Shown here: piece after piece, positions 51,314 through 59,722 of the stretch
How positions within the stretch are numbered: the stretch's first letter is position 1
Layout: the number at the start of each line of letters is the position of its first letter
NCBI RefSeq assembly: GCF_001704275.1
Contig: NZ_CP011533.1
Coordinates: forward strand, 1,364,001 to 1,428,000
Reading direction: 5' to 3'
Source: Streptomyces noursei ATCC 11455
GTDB taxonomy: Bacteria > Actinomycetota > Actinomycetes > Streptomycetales > Streptomycetaceae
DNA: 64,000 nt
Notes under the pieces: model-generated
Database searches by the model: none
The model's input: the letters and a program-made list of their open reading frames with translations, nothing else
Told to the model about the DNA's origin: nothing
Position numbers and translations under genes: made by a program

Positions 51314-52489
51314 TCAGCCCTCGACGGTGCGGATCGTGCCCGCGCCGACGGTTCGGCCGCCCTCGCGGATGGCGAAGCCGAGGCCCGGCTCCAGCGGTAC
51401 CGCGCGGCCGAGTTCGACCGTCACGGTCACGGTCTCGCCGGGGCGGGCGACGGCCCGCTCGCCGAGGTCGACGGCGCCGACCACGTCCGCGGTGCGGATG
51501 TAGAACTGCGGTCGGTATCCGGTGGACAGCGGCGTGCGGCGGCCGCCCTCCTCGGAGGAGAGGACGTACATCTCCGCGGTGAAACGGTGTCGCGGGGTGA
51601 CGCTGCCGGGCCTCGCGACCACGTCGCCGCGGCGCACCTGGTCACGGGGCAGGCCGCGCAGCAGCAGCGCCACGTTGTCGCCCGCCTGGGCGGACTCCAT
51701 GGGCTTGCCGAAGGTCTCCACCCCGGTGACGACCGTGTGCACCGTCTCCCCGCCCAGTACGGCCACCTGGTCGCCGCAGCGCACCGTGCCGCGTTCGACG
51801 GCCCCGGTGACGACGGTGCCGCGTCCGGTGATGGTGAGCACGTTCTCCACGGACAGCAGGAACGGCGCGTCCACATACCGCTCGGGCACCGGGACATAGG
51901 TGTCCACGGCGTCCAGCAGGGCGGCGATCGCGTCGGTCCAGCGCGGGTCGCCCTCCAGCGCGCGGAGGCCGGAGACCCGGACGACGGGCAGGTGCTCGCC
52001 GTCGTAGCCGTGTGCGGTGAGCAGTTCCCGCACCTCCAGCTCGACGAGGTCGGTGAGCTCGGGGTCGCCCGCGTCGGCCTTGTTGAGCGCGACGACGACG
52101 TGCCGCACGCCGACCTGTTTGGCGAGCAGGACGTGCTCGGCGGTCTGCGGCATGATCCCGTCGAGCGCGGAGACGACCAGGATCGCGCCGTCGAGCTGGG
52201 CCGCGCCGGTGACCATGTTCTTGACGAAGTCGGCGTGGCCGGGCATGTCGACATGGGCGTAGTGCCGGGTGTCGGTCTCGTACTCGACGTGCGAGATCTG
52301 GATGGTGATGCCGCGGGCGGCCTCCTCCGGGGCCCGGTCGATGCGGTCGAACGGTACGAACGTGCCGGTGCCCCGGTCGCTGAGGACCTTGGTGATGGCG
52401 GCGGTGAGCGTGGTCTTGCCGTGGTCGACGTGGCCCATGGTGCCGATGTTCAGATGCGGCTTGGTCCGGACGTATGCCGTCTTGGGCAT
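51314..52489 (-). CDS. tuf3: Elongation factor Tu, divergent EF-Tu3 type
   Basis: 391 residues from the ATG at 52489, with AGGAAG upstream. All three EF-Tu domains are present. G motifs: GHVDHGKT (18-25), DMPGH in place of DCPGH, NKAD (G4) and SGL (for SAL, G5). The chain differs from housekeeping EF-Tu at many positions. Streptomycetes often carry a minor second or third tuf gene; EF-Tu3 of Streptomyces coelicolor is a stringent-response-induced variant. No fus or rps neighbours, so it is not the str operon copy. A role in antibiotic (kirromycin-type) resistance is possible but cannot be read here. Confidence 0.9.
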   Translation of the reverse strand: MPKTAYVRTKPHLNIGTMGHVDHGKTTLTAAITKVLSDRGTGTFVPFDRIDRAPEEAARGITIQISHVEYETDTRHYAHVDMPGHADFVKNMVTGAAQLDGAILVVSALDGIMPQTAEHVLLAKQVGVRHVVVALNKADAGDPELTDLVELEVRELLTAHGYDGEHLPVVRVSGLRALEGDPRWTDAIAALLDAVDTYVPVPERYVDAPFLLSVENVLTITGRGTVVTGAVERGTVRCGDQVAVLGGETVHTVVTGVETFGKPMESAQAGDNVALLLRGLPRDQVRRGDVVARPGSVTPRHRFTAEMYVLSSEEGGRRTPLSTGYRPQFYIRTADVVGAVDLGERAVARPGETVTVTVELGRAVPLEPGLGFAIREGGRTVGAGTIRTVEG

Positions 52490-53091
52490 GGTGTTCTTCC
52501 TCGCGAAATGCGGTGATGACGGCGAAGTGGCGCCGTGGGGACCCCTGGTCCGCTCCGACCCTCCCCCTGCGGGGTCCGCCGGACGATCCGGAGAGGGTCA
52601 GCTTCGCGCGCCGTCTGCGGCAACGGCGGCCCGGAGGGCTGCCGCGGCGGCGGGAGCGGTGGTGGCTGCTGCGACGGCGAGCGCTGCGGTGCCGGCCGGG
52701 CATGCGGCGGGGACGGCACCGTCGATCGCCGGGGCCGCGGCGAGGAATGCGGCGGCAGCCTTCGGCGCGTCCGCGGCGGTCGGTGCGACCGCGGACGGCA
52801 TCGGAAGGAAGGCGTGCCGGAACATGCGTCATATGGTGCCGGGGCGCCGCTCCGGCGTCGAACGATTTACGGCCGCGGGACGGCAGTCGGACGGCAGCGC
52901 GGCAGCAGCAGAACGGCATCGGGACAGCAGCGGGACGGCATCAGGACGACGCCTCGCGGCGCTGCGCGGCCGCCCGGCGCACGGTGCGGGGCGCCGGCGC
53001 GCGACGGACCCGAGTCTGCCGGCCGTCCCGATTCGTGGCCGTGCGGCCCGGATTCCTCCGGTGCGCCGGAGGCGTCGGTTACGCTCCCGGG
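52490..53091. other. Intergenic region upstream of tuf3
   Basis: About 600 bp between divergent tuf3 and the TVP38 gene. It is GC-rich with degenerate GGACGGCA-like repeats at about 52873-52950. The frames crossing it are Arg- or Ala-rich shadows. The tuf3 promoter must lie here but I cannot point to it. Confidence 0.5.
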
Positions 53092-53793
53092 ATGCCCGCC
53101 CCCGCCGCCACGCCCGACGGCCTCGCCGCACGCTGCACGCGTGTGTTGTTCTCGCCCTGGTCGCGGCTTGCCCTGCTGCTGGTCCTGCTGGCCTGCGCCG
53201 CGTCGGCGATGCTGCTGTGGCGCCCGCAACAGTTGCTGTCCGGTGGCTGGCCCGCGCAGTGGTCGGGGCCGACGGCGCTGGCGATGTTCGCGGTGGCGTA
53301 CGGCGTGTGCACCACCGCCTTCGTACCGCGGCCGGTCCTGAACCTCGCCGCGGGCGCGCTGTTCGGCAGTCAGTCGGGGCTGGTCACGGCGCTCGCCGGG
53401 ACGGTGCTGGGCGCCGGGCTGGCGTTCGGGCTCGGCCGCTTGCTCGGGCAGGACGCGTTGCGGCCGCTGTTGCGCGCCCGCTGGCTGACCGCCGCCGACC
53501 GGCAGTTGAGCGAGCACGGGTTCCGCTCGATGCTGTTGATCCGGCTGCTCCCGGGGCTGCCGTTCGCGGCGACGAACTACTGCGCGGCGGTCTCCAGGAT
53601 GCGGTGGTTCCCTTTTCTGGCGGCCACGACGCTGGGGAGCGTCCCGAATACGGCGGCCTACGCGGTCGCGGGGGCGCGGGCGTCGGCGCCCACCTCGCCG
53701 GCGTTCCTGCTGTCCATGGGCTTCATCGCGGTCAGTGGCCTGGTGGCGGTGGCCATCGCCTGGTACAAGCGGAAGGCGTTGCGCGGGGGCTGA
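53092..53793 (+). CDS. TVP38/TMEM64 family membrane protein
   Basis: 233 residues from the ATG at 53092. Five to six hydrophobic helices with the family motif VPRPVLNLAAGALFGSQSG and RLLPGLPFAATNYCAAVSRM (the conserved GxPF/NY segment). Same SNARE-associated superfamily as DedA. Thought to flip lipids; no partner gene. Convergent with the NimA-like gene. Confidence 0.88.
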   Translation: MPAPAATPDGLAARCTRVLFSPWSRLALLLVLLACAASAMLLWRPQQLLSGGWPAQWSGPTALAMFAVAYGVCTTAFVPRPVLNLAAGALFGSQSGLVTALAGTVLGAGLAFGLGRLLGQDALRPLLRARWLTAADRQLSEHGFRSMLLIRLLPGLPFAATNYCAAVSRMRWFPFLAATTLGSVPNTAAYAVAGARASAPTSPAFLLSMGFIAVSGLVAVAIAWYKRKALRGG

Positions 53794-53801
53794 GCGCACG
53801 T

Positions 53802-53845
53802 CCCGTTCACGCGGGACCGCTTCCCCATGGCCCGTTCACTCGGGA
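53802..53845. repeat. Two tandem 15-bp hairpin repeats between convergent genes
   Basis: CCCGTTCACGCGGGA (53802-53816) and CCCGTTCACTCGGGA (53831-53845) differ at one base. Each can fold as a short CCCG/CGGG hairpin. They lie between the TVP38 stop and the NimA-like stop and probably act as a bidirectional terminator. Confidence 0.6.
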
Positions 53846-53863
53846 GTTCGTGGCCTGCGGCCG

Positions 53864-54550
53864 TCAGGACGCGGGTGTTCCGGCGCGGGCGGCGATGTGG
53901 GGCGGGAGCGGTGTCCCGGTGCCGAGTGCGGGGTCCGGTTCGGGGGTACCCCATGCGGTGCGGAGCGGGAGGACGCCGGCCCACAGGCCCAGTTCGGCGT
54001 CCGGGCCGTCGCCGTCCTCCGGGGCGCCGGTCCTGATCTTCACCGATGCCTCGTCGAGGGACAGGGCGAGCAGTGCGGTGGCGGCCAGTTCCTTGCGGTT
54101 GGGGCGACGGGCGTACTCCCATTGGCCGGGTGCGGACTGCTCGGTGAGGCAACGCAGTCCCGCGAGCTTTTCCGCGTCGTCGGTGACGGGGCGGGGTGCT
54201 CCGTAGATCATCGCGCTGCGGTAGTTGACGCCGTGCTCGAAGACCGAGCGGGCCAGCACCAGGCCGTCGACGTGGGTGACGGTCACGCAGACGTCCGCGC
54301 CCGGGGAGGAGACGAGGCTACGGCTGGCGACCGAGCCGTGGAAGTAGAGGGTGGTGCCGTCCGTTCCGTAAACGGTGGGTATCACGCGGACGGTGCCGTC
54401 GACGGTCACTCCGAGGTGGCAGACGAAGCCGGCCGCCAGGATGGCGTCGAGTTCGGCGCGGTCGAGGCTGCCTTGTTCGCGGAGCCGGCGGTGTCGGGTG
54501 CGGTCGGTTTCATTCAGTGTGCGGCCCGTGGCGGGTATGGACGTGGTCAT
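53864..54550 (-). CDS. Pyridoxamine 5'-phosphate oxidase-like flavoprotein (NimA type)
   Basis: 228 residues from the ATG at 54550. The split-barrel domain shows GFVCHLGVTVDGTVRVIPTV, YGTDGTTLYFHGSVASR and HGVNYRSAMIYGAPRPV. This subgroup includes 5-nitroimidazole reductases (NimA) and F420/FMN-dependent oxidases. Cofactor and substrate are not certain. The C-terminal 60 residues (after EDGDGPDAELGLWAGVLPLR) are a typical extension of the actinobacterial members. Confidence 0.87.
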   Translation of the reverse strand: MTTSIPATGRTLNETDRTRHRRLREQGSLDRAELDAILAAGFVCHLGVTVDGTVRVIPTVYGTDGTTLYFHGSVASRSLVSSPGADVCVTVTHVDGLVLARSVFEHGVNYRSAMIYGAPRPVTDDAEKLAGLRCLTEQSAPGQWEYARRPNRKELAATALLALSLDEASVKIRTGAPEDGDGPDAELGLWAGVLPLRTAWGTPEPDPALGTGTPLPPHIAARAGTPAS

Positions 54551-54697
54551 GGCGGTCTGCCTGTCTGCTGTGGGCTGCCGGGGTACGGGAGCTGCCGTGC
54601 CGCGGGCCGGGAGGCGGGCTGTGTACGCGAGTGGGCAGCCCAGCGGGTCTGCCCGTCAGATTAACGACTTCACAATATTCATGCCAGGTACTTCACG

Positions 54698-54734
54698 GAA
54701 TTCGTTGCCAAGAAGCTATGTGGCAACCGAATTC
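54698..54734. other. AT-rich inverted repeat
   Basis: GAATTCGTTGCCA (54698-54710) and TGGCAACCGAATTC (54721-54734) are inverted arms with a one-base bulge and a 10-base loop. It lies 16-52 bp downstream of the stop of the unknown gene at 54750 and about 150 bp upstream of the NimA-like start. It could be a terminator or an operator. Confidence 0.6.
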
Positions 54735-54749
54735 GTACAGAGTCGATGG

Positions 54750-55589
54750 TCAGGAGCTGAGGTGATATTGGGCCCAGGGTTGGTGGGCCGCCGCGGCGGG
54801 CTCCTCGTGGGCCGGGGCGATGCTGCCCCAGGGGGCGAGGGCGCTGTCCCAGTCGGAGGTGAGGGCGGTGACGTCGGCAACGGAGTCGGTGGCGGGCATC
54901 GCGCCCGTGTGCCAGGCGGAGGTCATGTGATGGGCGGCCGGCGCACCGTTCCAGGTCGCCGACTGCTGGGCGGGGATGGTGTATTCGGCCTCTTGGACGT
55001 CGCCGGGGCCCCGGCGGTGCCGGCCCGCGTAGGTCTCGGTGGGGCCCGGGTAGAAGCGCCCTTGGGCGGACAGTTGCTGGGCGCGGGCGATCAGGCGCGA
55101 GAGGTCGAGACCGAATTCGACGGCCAGTTCCCTCAGGTCCACGCCGGTCTGCCAACTGCCGATCAGGACCGCGTCCATGGCGGGCGACCAGTTCTGGTCC
55201 GGCGGGACGGCAGGGGGCACCGTGGCGGTCGGGCGACTGCCGGTCGCGGTGAGCGGATCGGAATTGTGGTCGGCCACCGGAGCTGGTTCTTCCGGTTCTT
55301 TTTCCCTGGGCGGCACGCGGGCGGTGGTGGACAGGAGTTCCTCGGCGACGGCGCGCGCGTCGTCCTTGCCCACTGTGCGCCGGGCGATCCGCACTTCCCG
55401 TTCGTTGAGCCCGAACAGTCCGGCCACCGCGCCCGTACTGCCCACCGTCACCGCGAACGCCGCCAGCACGCGGGAGCGATCGGCCTGTGCCTCGTCAAGT
55501 CTGGCCTGTGCTTCCCGGACACGTTCGTCACCACGACAAAACGCTTCTGCCAGTACGGCGTTACGGTCCCACAAATCTCTCGGATCCAT
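54750..55589 (-). CDS. Unrecognised protein with helix-turn-helix-like segments
   Basis: 279 residues from the ATG at 55589. I do not recognise a named family. The N-terminus (DRNAVLAEAFCRGDERVREA) is helical. A stretch VGSTGAVAGLFGLNEREVRI (about 50-70) and a second, LIGSWQTGVDLRELAVEFGL (about 163-182), both look like helix-turn-helix elements, so DNA binding or sigma-like contacts are possible. The middle (95-150) is a Pro/Ser/Thr linker and the C-terminus is Ala/His-rich and disordered. Its upstream region carries several direct repeats, which may be its own operators. Confidence 0.6.
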   Translation of the reverse strand: MDPRDLWDRNAVLAEAFCRGDERVREAQARLDEAQADRSRVLAAFAVTVGSTGAVAGLFGLNEREVRIARRTVGKDDARAVAEELLSTTARVPPREKEPEEPAPVADHNSDPLTATGSRPTATVPPAVPPDQNWSPAMDAVLIGSWQTGVDLRELAVEFGLDLSRLIARAQQLSAQGRFYPGPTETYAGRHRRGPGDVQEAEYTIPAQQSATWNGAPAAHHMTSAWHTGAMPATDSVADVTALTSDWDSALAPWGSIAPAHEEPAAAAHQPWAQYHLSS

Positions 55590-55635
55590 ACTCAGACAAC
55601 GCCGCTTCCGTCGGAGGTGATCCGATCTGTCGCTG

Positions 55636-55747
55636 CAAAGCACCCCAAAGCACCCATCGGACCACCAGATGACAATCACCTCGTAGCGCGGCTGACAATC
55701 ACGTCGTAGTCCAGGGGCCGCCCTCGTCGGGGAGAACTCGATTGTCA
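55636..55747. promoter_or_regulatory. Repeat-rich promoter region of the unknown gene
   Basis: CAAAGCACCC occurs twice in perfect tandem (55636-55655). TGACAATCACCTCGTAG (55670-55686) and TGACAATCACGTCGTAG (55693-55709) differ at one base and are spaced 23 bp. GATTGTCA (55740-55747) is an inverted copy of the first eight bases. All lie 47-158 bp upstream of the gene starting at 55589 and look like regulator binding sites. Confidence 0.6.
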
Positions 55748-55864
55748 GTGCGGCGCGTTACCTTCTGAATCAGCCGGACGTGCCGGGGGTCGGCGGCTCG
55801 TACCGGTCGTTCCGACGAGCGGAAGGTGGTACGGGATGCTTCGGGGGCGCGGTGTCGAACGGCG

Positions 55865-56734
55865 TTACGGCGTGTCGGGGTGGGGCAGGCCGATGGGGTT
55901 GGGGAAGGGCAGCACGTCCGCGGCGAGGATGCGGCGGACGACGGGGTGCAGCAGCTCCAGCAGTTCGTCGACTTCCGACGGGGAGAGGGGGCGGAGCAGC
56001 CGGGCGGCCAGGCGGTCGGTCTCCTCCTCGATGTGGGTGCGTTCGCGCAGCCCCGACGCGGTCGGCTCGCCGTGGGCGTCGAGGAGGTCGCGGGAGCGCA
56101 GTCGGTCCGCGGCGGCGGCCCACTCCTCCTTGGTCCAGCCGCGGTCCTCGCGCATGGTGCCCTCGGGCACCCGGCCGGAGGCGGCGGTGAGGACCAGCGC
56201 CTCGCAGCCGTCCAGTTCCCGTTCGGCGAGCACCGCCAGATGGGCCTCGCCGCGGAACTCCCTTAGTGCGGCGGTGAGTTGCCACAGGCGCTCCACGGGG
56301 TCGGCGTGGTCGCACAGTGCGCGGTTGGCGGCGAAGAGGGGGCGTGCGGTGTCGGGGGCGGCATCGACGAGTTCCTGGAGGCGGGGCAGCAGCGCGGGGG
56401 CGGTTTGGTCCAGGTCCGGGGCGATCGTGCGCAGGGCGTGGGCGGCGCGGGTGCCGCGTTCGTCGAGGACGTGGGCGGGGCTGACGATGTTCCACGCGGC
56501 GGGCAGCGCGCGGGCCACCATACCCGGGGCGAAGACGCCGAGGACTGCGGTGGCGGCCGCGGGTTCGACGGCGCCCAGGGGCGCGGTGCGGGCGGCGAAG
56601 TAGCCCATCCAGAAACCCTTGAGACCGAGGGACTTGCCCAGGGCCCGGCAGTCGTCGTCGAAGTAGCAGACCGCGTGCAGGGGTTCGGTCATCAGCCAGA
56701 GCGATCGTGCCCGCTGTGCCGTGGTCGGCTCCAT
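55865..56734 (-). CDS. SCO6745-family protein
   Basis: 289 residues from the ATG at 56734. The chain matches the actinobacterial SCO6745 family in memory: an N-terminal AVCYFDDDCRALGKSLGLKG segment, a GYFAARTAPLGAVEPAAATA block, and a C-terminal winged-helix-like part (TKEEWAAAADRLRSRDLLDA, GLRERTHIEEETDRLAARL). The family has no proven function; the C-terminus resembles MarR-type folds. Confidence 0.82.
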   Translation of the reverse strand: MEPTTAQRARSLWLMTEPLHAVCYFDDDCRALGKSLGLKGFWMGYFAARTAPLGAVEPAAATAVLGVFAPGMVARALPAAWNIVSPAHVLDERGTRAAHALRTIAPDLDQTAPALLPRLQELVDAAPDTARPLFAANRALCDHADPVERLWQLTAALREFRGEAHLAVLAERELDGCEALVLTAASGRVPEGTMREDRGWTKEEWAAAADRLRSRDLLDAHGEPTASGLRERTHIEEETDRLAARLLRPLSPSEVDELLELLHPVVRRILAADVLPFPNPIGLPHPDTP

Positions 56735-56768
56735 GCTGTGTGCTCCTCGGTCGGCTGCTGGGGGTGCG

Positions 56769-57974
56769 ATGGGCGGAGGGGCGGTCCCGGTGGCCTGTGC
56801 GGGGCGGTTCCCGGGGTGGCTCCGTGATCCGCACGCTATCGCCGTCCGGGCGGCGGCGCAGGAGAGCGGCGGGAAAGGGCGGCGGGAAAGGGCGGCGGAC
56901 GCGCTGGACGGCGCGGAGCTCCGCGCGGCGGTGAGCGCGCATCTTCAGGAGGTCTGCCCTGACAAGCACCTCCGACTGCTGTGGCAGGACGAGCCGCGGT
57001 CCGTGGCACCGGAGGACGACGACGCGGGCCGGGCGGCCTTCCTCGCCGTGTCGGGGGCGGAGAGCCAGGGCATCCGCGCCGTGGAGCGGCTCGACGGGAA
57101 CGTGGGCCGGATCGAGCTCCGGCGGATCGCCGACGCTGGTGAGGACGCTCGGGCGATCGGCGCGGCGATGAAGCCGGTCGCGCACACCCGGGCTCTCCTG
57201 CTCGACCTGTGGGGCTGCCTCGGCGGCTCGCCCGAGGGGGCGGCCATGTGGTGCGGCTACTTCTTCCCCGACGACCAGGCGCACCTCAACGACATCTACG
57301 AGCGGGCCACCGATTCCACCCGCTGGTACTGGACGATGGCGCACCTGCCCGCGCCCCGCTACCTCGACCGGCCGGTGTACGTGCTGACCAGTGCCACCAC
57401 GTTCTCCGGCGGGGAGGACGTGGCGTACACGCTGCAGGCGCACGGGCGGGCGGTGGTGGTCGGCGAGACGACGCGGGGCGCTGCGCATCCCACCGCCCGG
57501 CATCCGGTGACCGCGCACCTCACCGTCGCGGTGCCGACCGCGCGGACCGTGAACGCGGTGACGGGCACCAACCGGGAGGGCGTGGGAGTCCGCTCCGACC
57601 GCCCCGTTCCGGCGGAGCGGGCGCTCGAAGTCGCCTACGAGGAGGCCCGGCGGAGCGAGGTGCAAGCGGGTGCCGGTGCAGCGGGAGCGGCCGCGTCAGG
57701 GGCGGCCGCCGGCGCCGAAGCCGGAGTCCCAGGACCAGAGGTGGGCGCAGGTGGGGCACTGGAGGTGCAGCCGGCTGCCCTTGTTGGACAGCAGGTAGCG
57801 CCAGTGGTCGGCGCAGGTGCGGCCGTCGCTGCAGGTACCGCAGTCCTGGTGGTCCTGGCAGCGGGGGCAGGGCACCCAGGCGCGGCGGCCGATGTCGGCG
57901 GTGGGGTCGATCGGCAGCATGCTCAGCCCTGCTCGGTGGCCGGCAGCACTCCGGCGGCGACCAGCCGGGTATAG
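56769..57974 (+). CDS. S41/IRBP-type peptidase gene, ends probably damaged
   Basis: Core residues (about 40-300) match S41 tail-specific-protease-like proteins: HLQEVCPDKHLRLLW, GIRAVERLDGNVGRIELRRI, LLLDLWGCLGGSPEGAAMW and the nucleophile area TSATTFSGGEDVAYTLQAHG (Ser in SGGE; homologues have SGAE). Two things are odd. The N-terminal 80-100 residues seen in homologues are missing or replaced by an Arg/Gly stretch with a GGCGGGAAAG repeat at 56869-56898. After the natural domain end near 57655 the frame runs on for 105 low-complexity residues antisense to two small genes. It has probably lost its own start and stop. ATG 56769 and GTG 56721 are both possible. Confidence 0.6.
   Translation: MGGGAVPVACAGRFPGWLRDPHAIAVRAAAQESGGKGRRERAADALDGAELRAAVSAHLQEVCPDKHLRLLWQDEPRSVAPEDDDAGRAAFLAVSGAESQGIRAVERLDGNVGRIELRRIADAGEDARAIGAAMKPVAHTRALLLDLWGCLGGSPEGAAMWCGYFFPDDQAHLNDIYERATDSTRWYWTMAHLPAPRYLDRPVYVLTSATTFSGGEDVAYTLQAHGRAVVVGETTRGAAHPTARHPVTAHLTVAVPTARTVNAVTGTNREGVGVRSDRPVPAERALEVAYEEARRSEVQAGAGAAGAAASGAAAGAEAGVPGPEVGAGGALEVQPAALVGQQVAPVVGAGAAVAAGTAVLVVLAAGAGHPGAAADVGGGVDRQHAQPCSVAGSTPAATSRV
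57696..57920 (-). CDS. Small zinc-ribbon-like protein
   Basis: 74 residues from the ATG at 57920. Four Cys pairs or singles (VPCPRCQDHQDCGTCSDGRTC, then LQCPTCAHLW) give a likely zinc-binding ribbon. Conserved tryptophans follow. It starts two bases after the DUF6400-like stop, so the two genes form an operon. It is antisense to the run-on end of the S41 gene. Function not known. Confidence 0.65.
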   Translation of the reverse strand: MLPIDPTADIGRRAWVPCPRCQDHQDCGTCSDGRTCADHWRYLLSNKGSRLHLQCPTCAHLWSWDSGFGAGGRP

Positions 57975-58210
57975 AGGGCCTGCTGGTCGGCGTCGAGGCC
58001 GGAGTAGAGGAGCCGCTGCGCCTCCGCCTCGCCCGCCAGCACCGCGACGGGGTCCCAGTCGTCGCCGAGCGCGGCGACGACCTCGGCCCGTCGTCGGGCT
58101 TCGTGGCCGGCGAAGTCGAACTCGAAGGTCCCCAGGGAACCGTCACCGGAGATGCCGGTGACGCGGGATATGTCGGCTCTGGAGTCGGAGGAGCCGGTGT
58201 GGTCGGTCAT
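57923..58210 (-). CDS. DUF6400-like small protein
   Basis: 95 residues from the ATG at 58210. The conserved middle FEFDFAGHEARRRAEVVAAL then DDWDPVAVLAGEAEAQRLLY and SGLDADQQALYTRLVAAGVL is typical of a small streptomycete family (DUF6400 from memory). Entirely helical, soluble. Co-transcribed with the zinc-ribbon gene. Function not known. Confidence 0.7.
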   Translation of the reverse strand: MTDHTGSSDSRADISRVTGISGDGSLGTFEFDFAGHEARRRAEVVAALGDDWDPVAVLAGEAEAQRLLYSGLDADQQALYTRLVAAGVLPATEQG

Positions 58211-58297
58211 GCTGCGCTTCCTGTACCACTCGCGGACGATTCGGACGAGTCCCCCCGATCGGACGTGTTTAGCAAGTGGGACGAGACTGAGGAAGCG

Positions 58298-59722
58298 TCA
58301 GCCGGATGGACCCTCCGGATACGGGCCGAGGGAGGGCCGCGGAAGCGCGGAATATCGGGGGCGAAGCGGGAGGCCGGGCGGCGGGGCGTGACGGATGTCA
58401 TGCCCGGCGCGTCGGATGTGATGCCCGGCTGGGCGGCGGGACTGCCTGCGGTCCATGTCACCCCGGGGCCCCGGGCCGGCTACGAGGTCCCGTCCTCCGC
58501 ATGCGGATGGTCGGGGTGTGGGGGTGGGGTGGGAGGCGGCGGATGGCGACGGCTGCGGCGTCGTCGGTGAGGCGGCCGTTGGTGTGGGTGAGGAGGTCTT
58601 GGCGTAGTTGTTGGAGGAGGTGGTGGGGGTGTGGTGGGTCCAGGCGGGGGCGCGTTCGGTGAGGGGGTAGAAGGTGCCGTGGGAGTTGCGGGCTTCGGTG
58701 ACGCCGTCGGTGTAGAGCAGGAGGAGGTCGCCGGGGTGGAAGGGGAAGGTGTCGGTGGGGTAGTTGGGGGGTCCGGTGAGGGCGCCGAGGCCGATGGGGA
58801 GGGCGGTGTGGTGGGGGGTGAGGGGGTGGGCGTGGCCGTTGCGGAGGAGGAGTGGGGGTGGGTGGCCGCAGCTGATGGTGCTCAGTTCGTGGCGGTGGTC
58901 GGGGATGTCGAGGAGGCAGACGGTGGCGAAGGTCTCCTCGGCGCCGACCTCGACCCCGGCACCGGCGCCGACCCCGGCCTCGGCACCGGCGCGGGCGTCA
59001 GTGTCGGTGCTGGTGTTGGTGGTGGGGTTGGTGTGGTGTGTGGTGGTGTGCCATTGGCTGGTGTCCCAGCGGATGGCGCCGTCGAGGTGGCGGGCGAGGC
59101 GGGGGAGGGTGGCTTGGCGGTGGGCGGCGGCGCGGAAGGCGCCGAGGATGAGGGCGGCGTGGCTGTAGGCGGGGAGTCCTTTGCCGCGGACGTCGCCGAT
59201 GATCAGGCGGGTGCTGGCGGTGGTGCGGGCGGCGGCGAAGAGGTCGCCGCCCATTTCTGCTTCTTCTTCGGCGGGGAGGTAGAGGGAGGCGATTTCGAGG
59301 TCGCCGCTGTGTGGGGGGAGGGGGCGTAGGAGGACTTTTTGGGCGACGGCGGCTACGGAGCGGCTGCGGGAGAGGCGGCGTTCGTTGCGTTCCCGTACGA
59401 CGGTGAAGACGAAGACCAGCGCGGAGACCACGATCAGGGCACCGATCTGCGCGTAGAGGTTCTCCGTGAACAACACGCCGCGGGCGAGACCGATGCTCAC
59501 CTGGGCGGCGACCGCCAGCGTGCCGATCAGGGCGGTCGGGCCGGGTCCGGCCAGGGCGGCGGTGAGGGCGGGGGCGGCGACGAGGAGCGGCCCCAGGTGG
59601 ATGTCCGGCGGGGAGAGGACGTCGATCATGCAGACCGCGACGATCAGCCCGACCGGGATCAGCATCAGGGCGTGGCTCGGATCCGGTCGCTGGTACAGAT
59701 GCGTCAGCCGTCGAAAGGGCAT
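58298..59722 (-). CDS. SpoIIE/PP2C-type membrane phosphatase with C-terminal frameshift
   Basis: 474 residues as read from the ATG at 59722. Three to four N-terminal helices (residues about 18-115) precede a SpoIIE/RsbU phosphatase domain with metal motifs AEMGGDLFAA and IIGDVRGKGLPAYSH, a His/Thr/Ala-rich insertion (about 245-285) and LLLLYTDGVTEARN. After WTHH the frame becomes Thr/Pro/Ser-rich nonsense. In the next frame the family sequence resumes (HHLLQQLRQDLLTHTNGRL, then TDDAAAVAIRRL) and stops at 58458. One missing base near 58630, in a C-rich run, explains this. The lost segment holds the final metal-binding Asp pair, so the protein as encoded should be inactive. Confidence 0.82.
   Translation of the reverse strand: MPFRRLTHLYQRPDPSHALMLIPVGLIVAVCMIDVLSPPDIHLGPLLVAAPALTAALAGPGPTALIGTLAVAAQVSIGLARGVLFTENLYAQIGALIVVSALVFVFTVVRERNERRLSRSRSVAAVAQKVLLRPLPPHSGDLEIASLYLPAEEEAEMGGDLFAAARTTASTRLIIGDVRGKGLPAYSHAALILGAFRAAAHRQATLPRLARHLDGAIRWDTSQWHTTTHHTNPTTNTSTDTDARAGAEAGVGAGAGVEVGAEETFATVCLLDIPDHRHELSTISCGHPPPLLLRNGHAHPLTPHHTALPIGLGALTGPPNYPTDTFPFHPGDLLLLYTDGVTEARNSHGTFYPLTERAPAWTHHTPTTSSNNYAKTSSPTPTAASPTTPQPSPSAASHPTPTPRPSACGGRDLVAGPGPRGDMDRRQSRRPAGHHIRRAGHDIRHAPPPGLPLRPRYSALPRPSLGPYPEGPSG

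Noticed and set aside
52598..52825. 75-codon Ala-rich minus-strand frame
   Set aside because: Composition is an artefact of GCN-rich DNA; no ribosome binding site or family resemblance.
52474..53091. Plus-strand frame leading into the TVP38 gene
   Set aside because: Arg-rich with no domain; the membrane protein starts naturally at the ATG at 53092.
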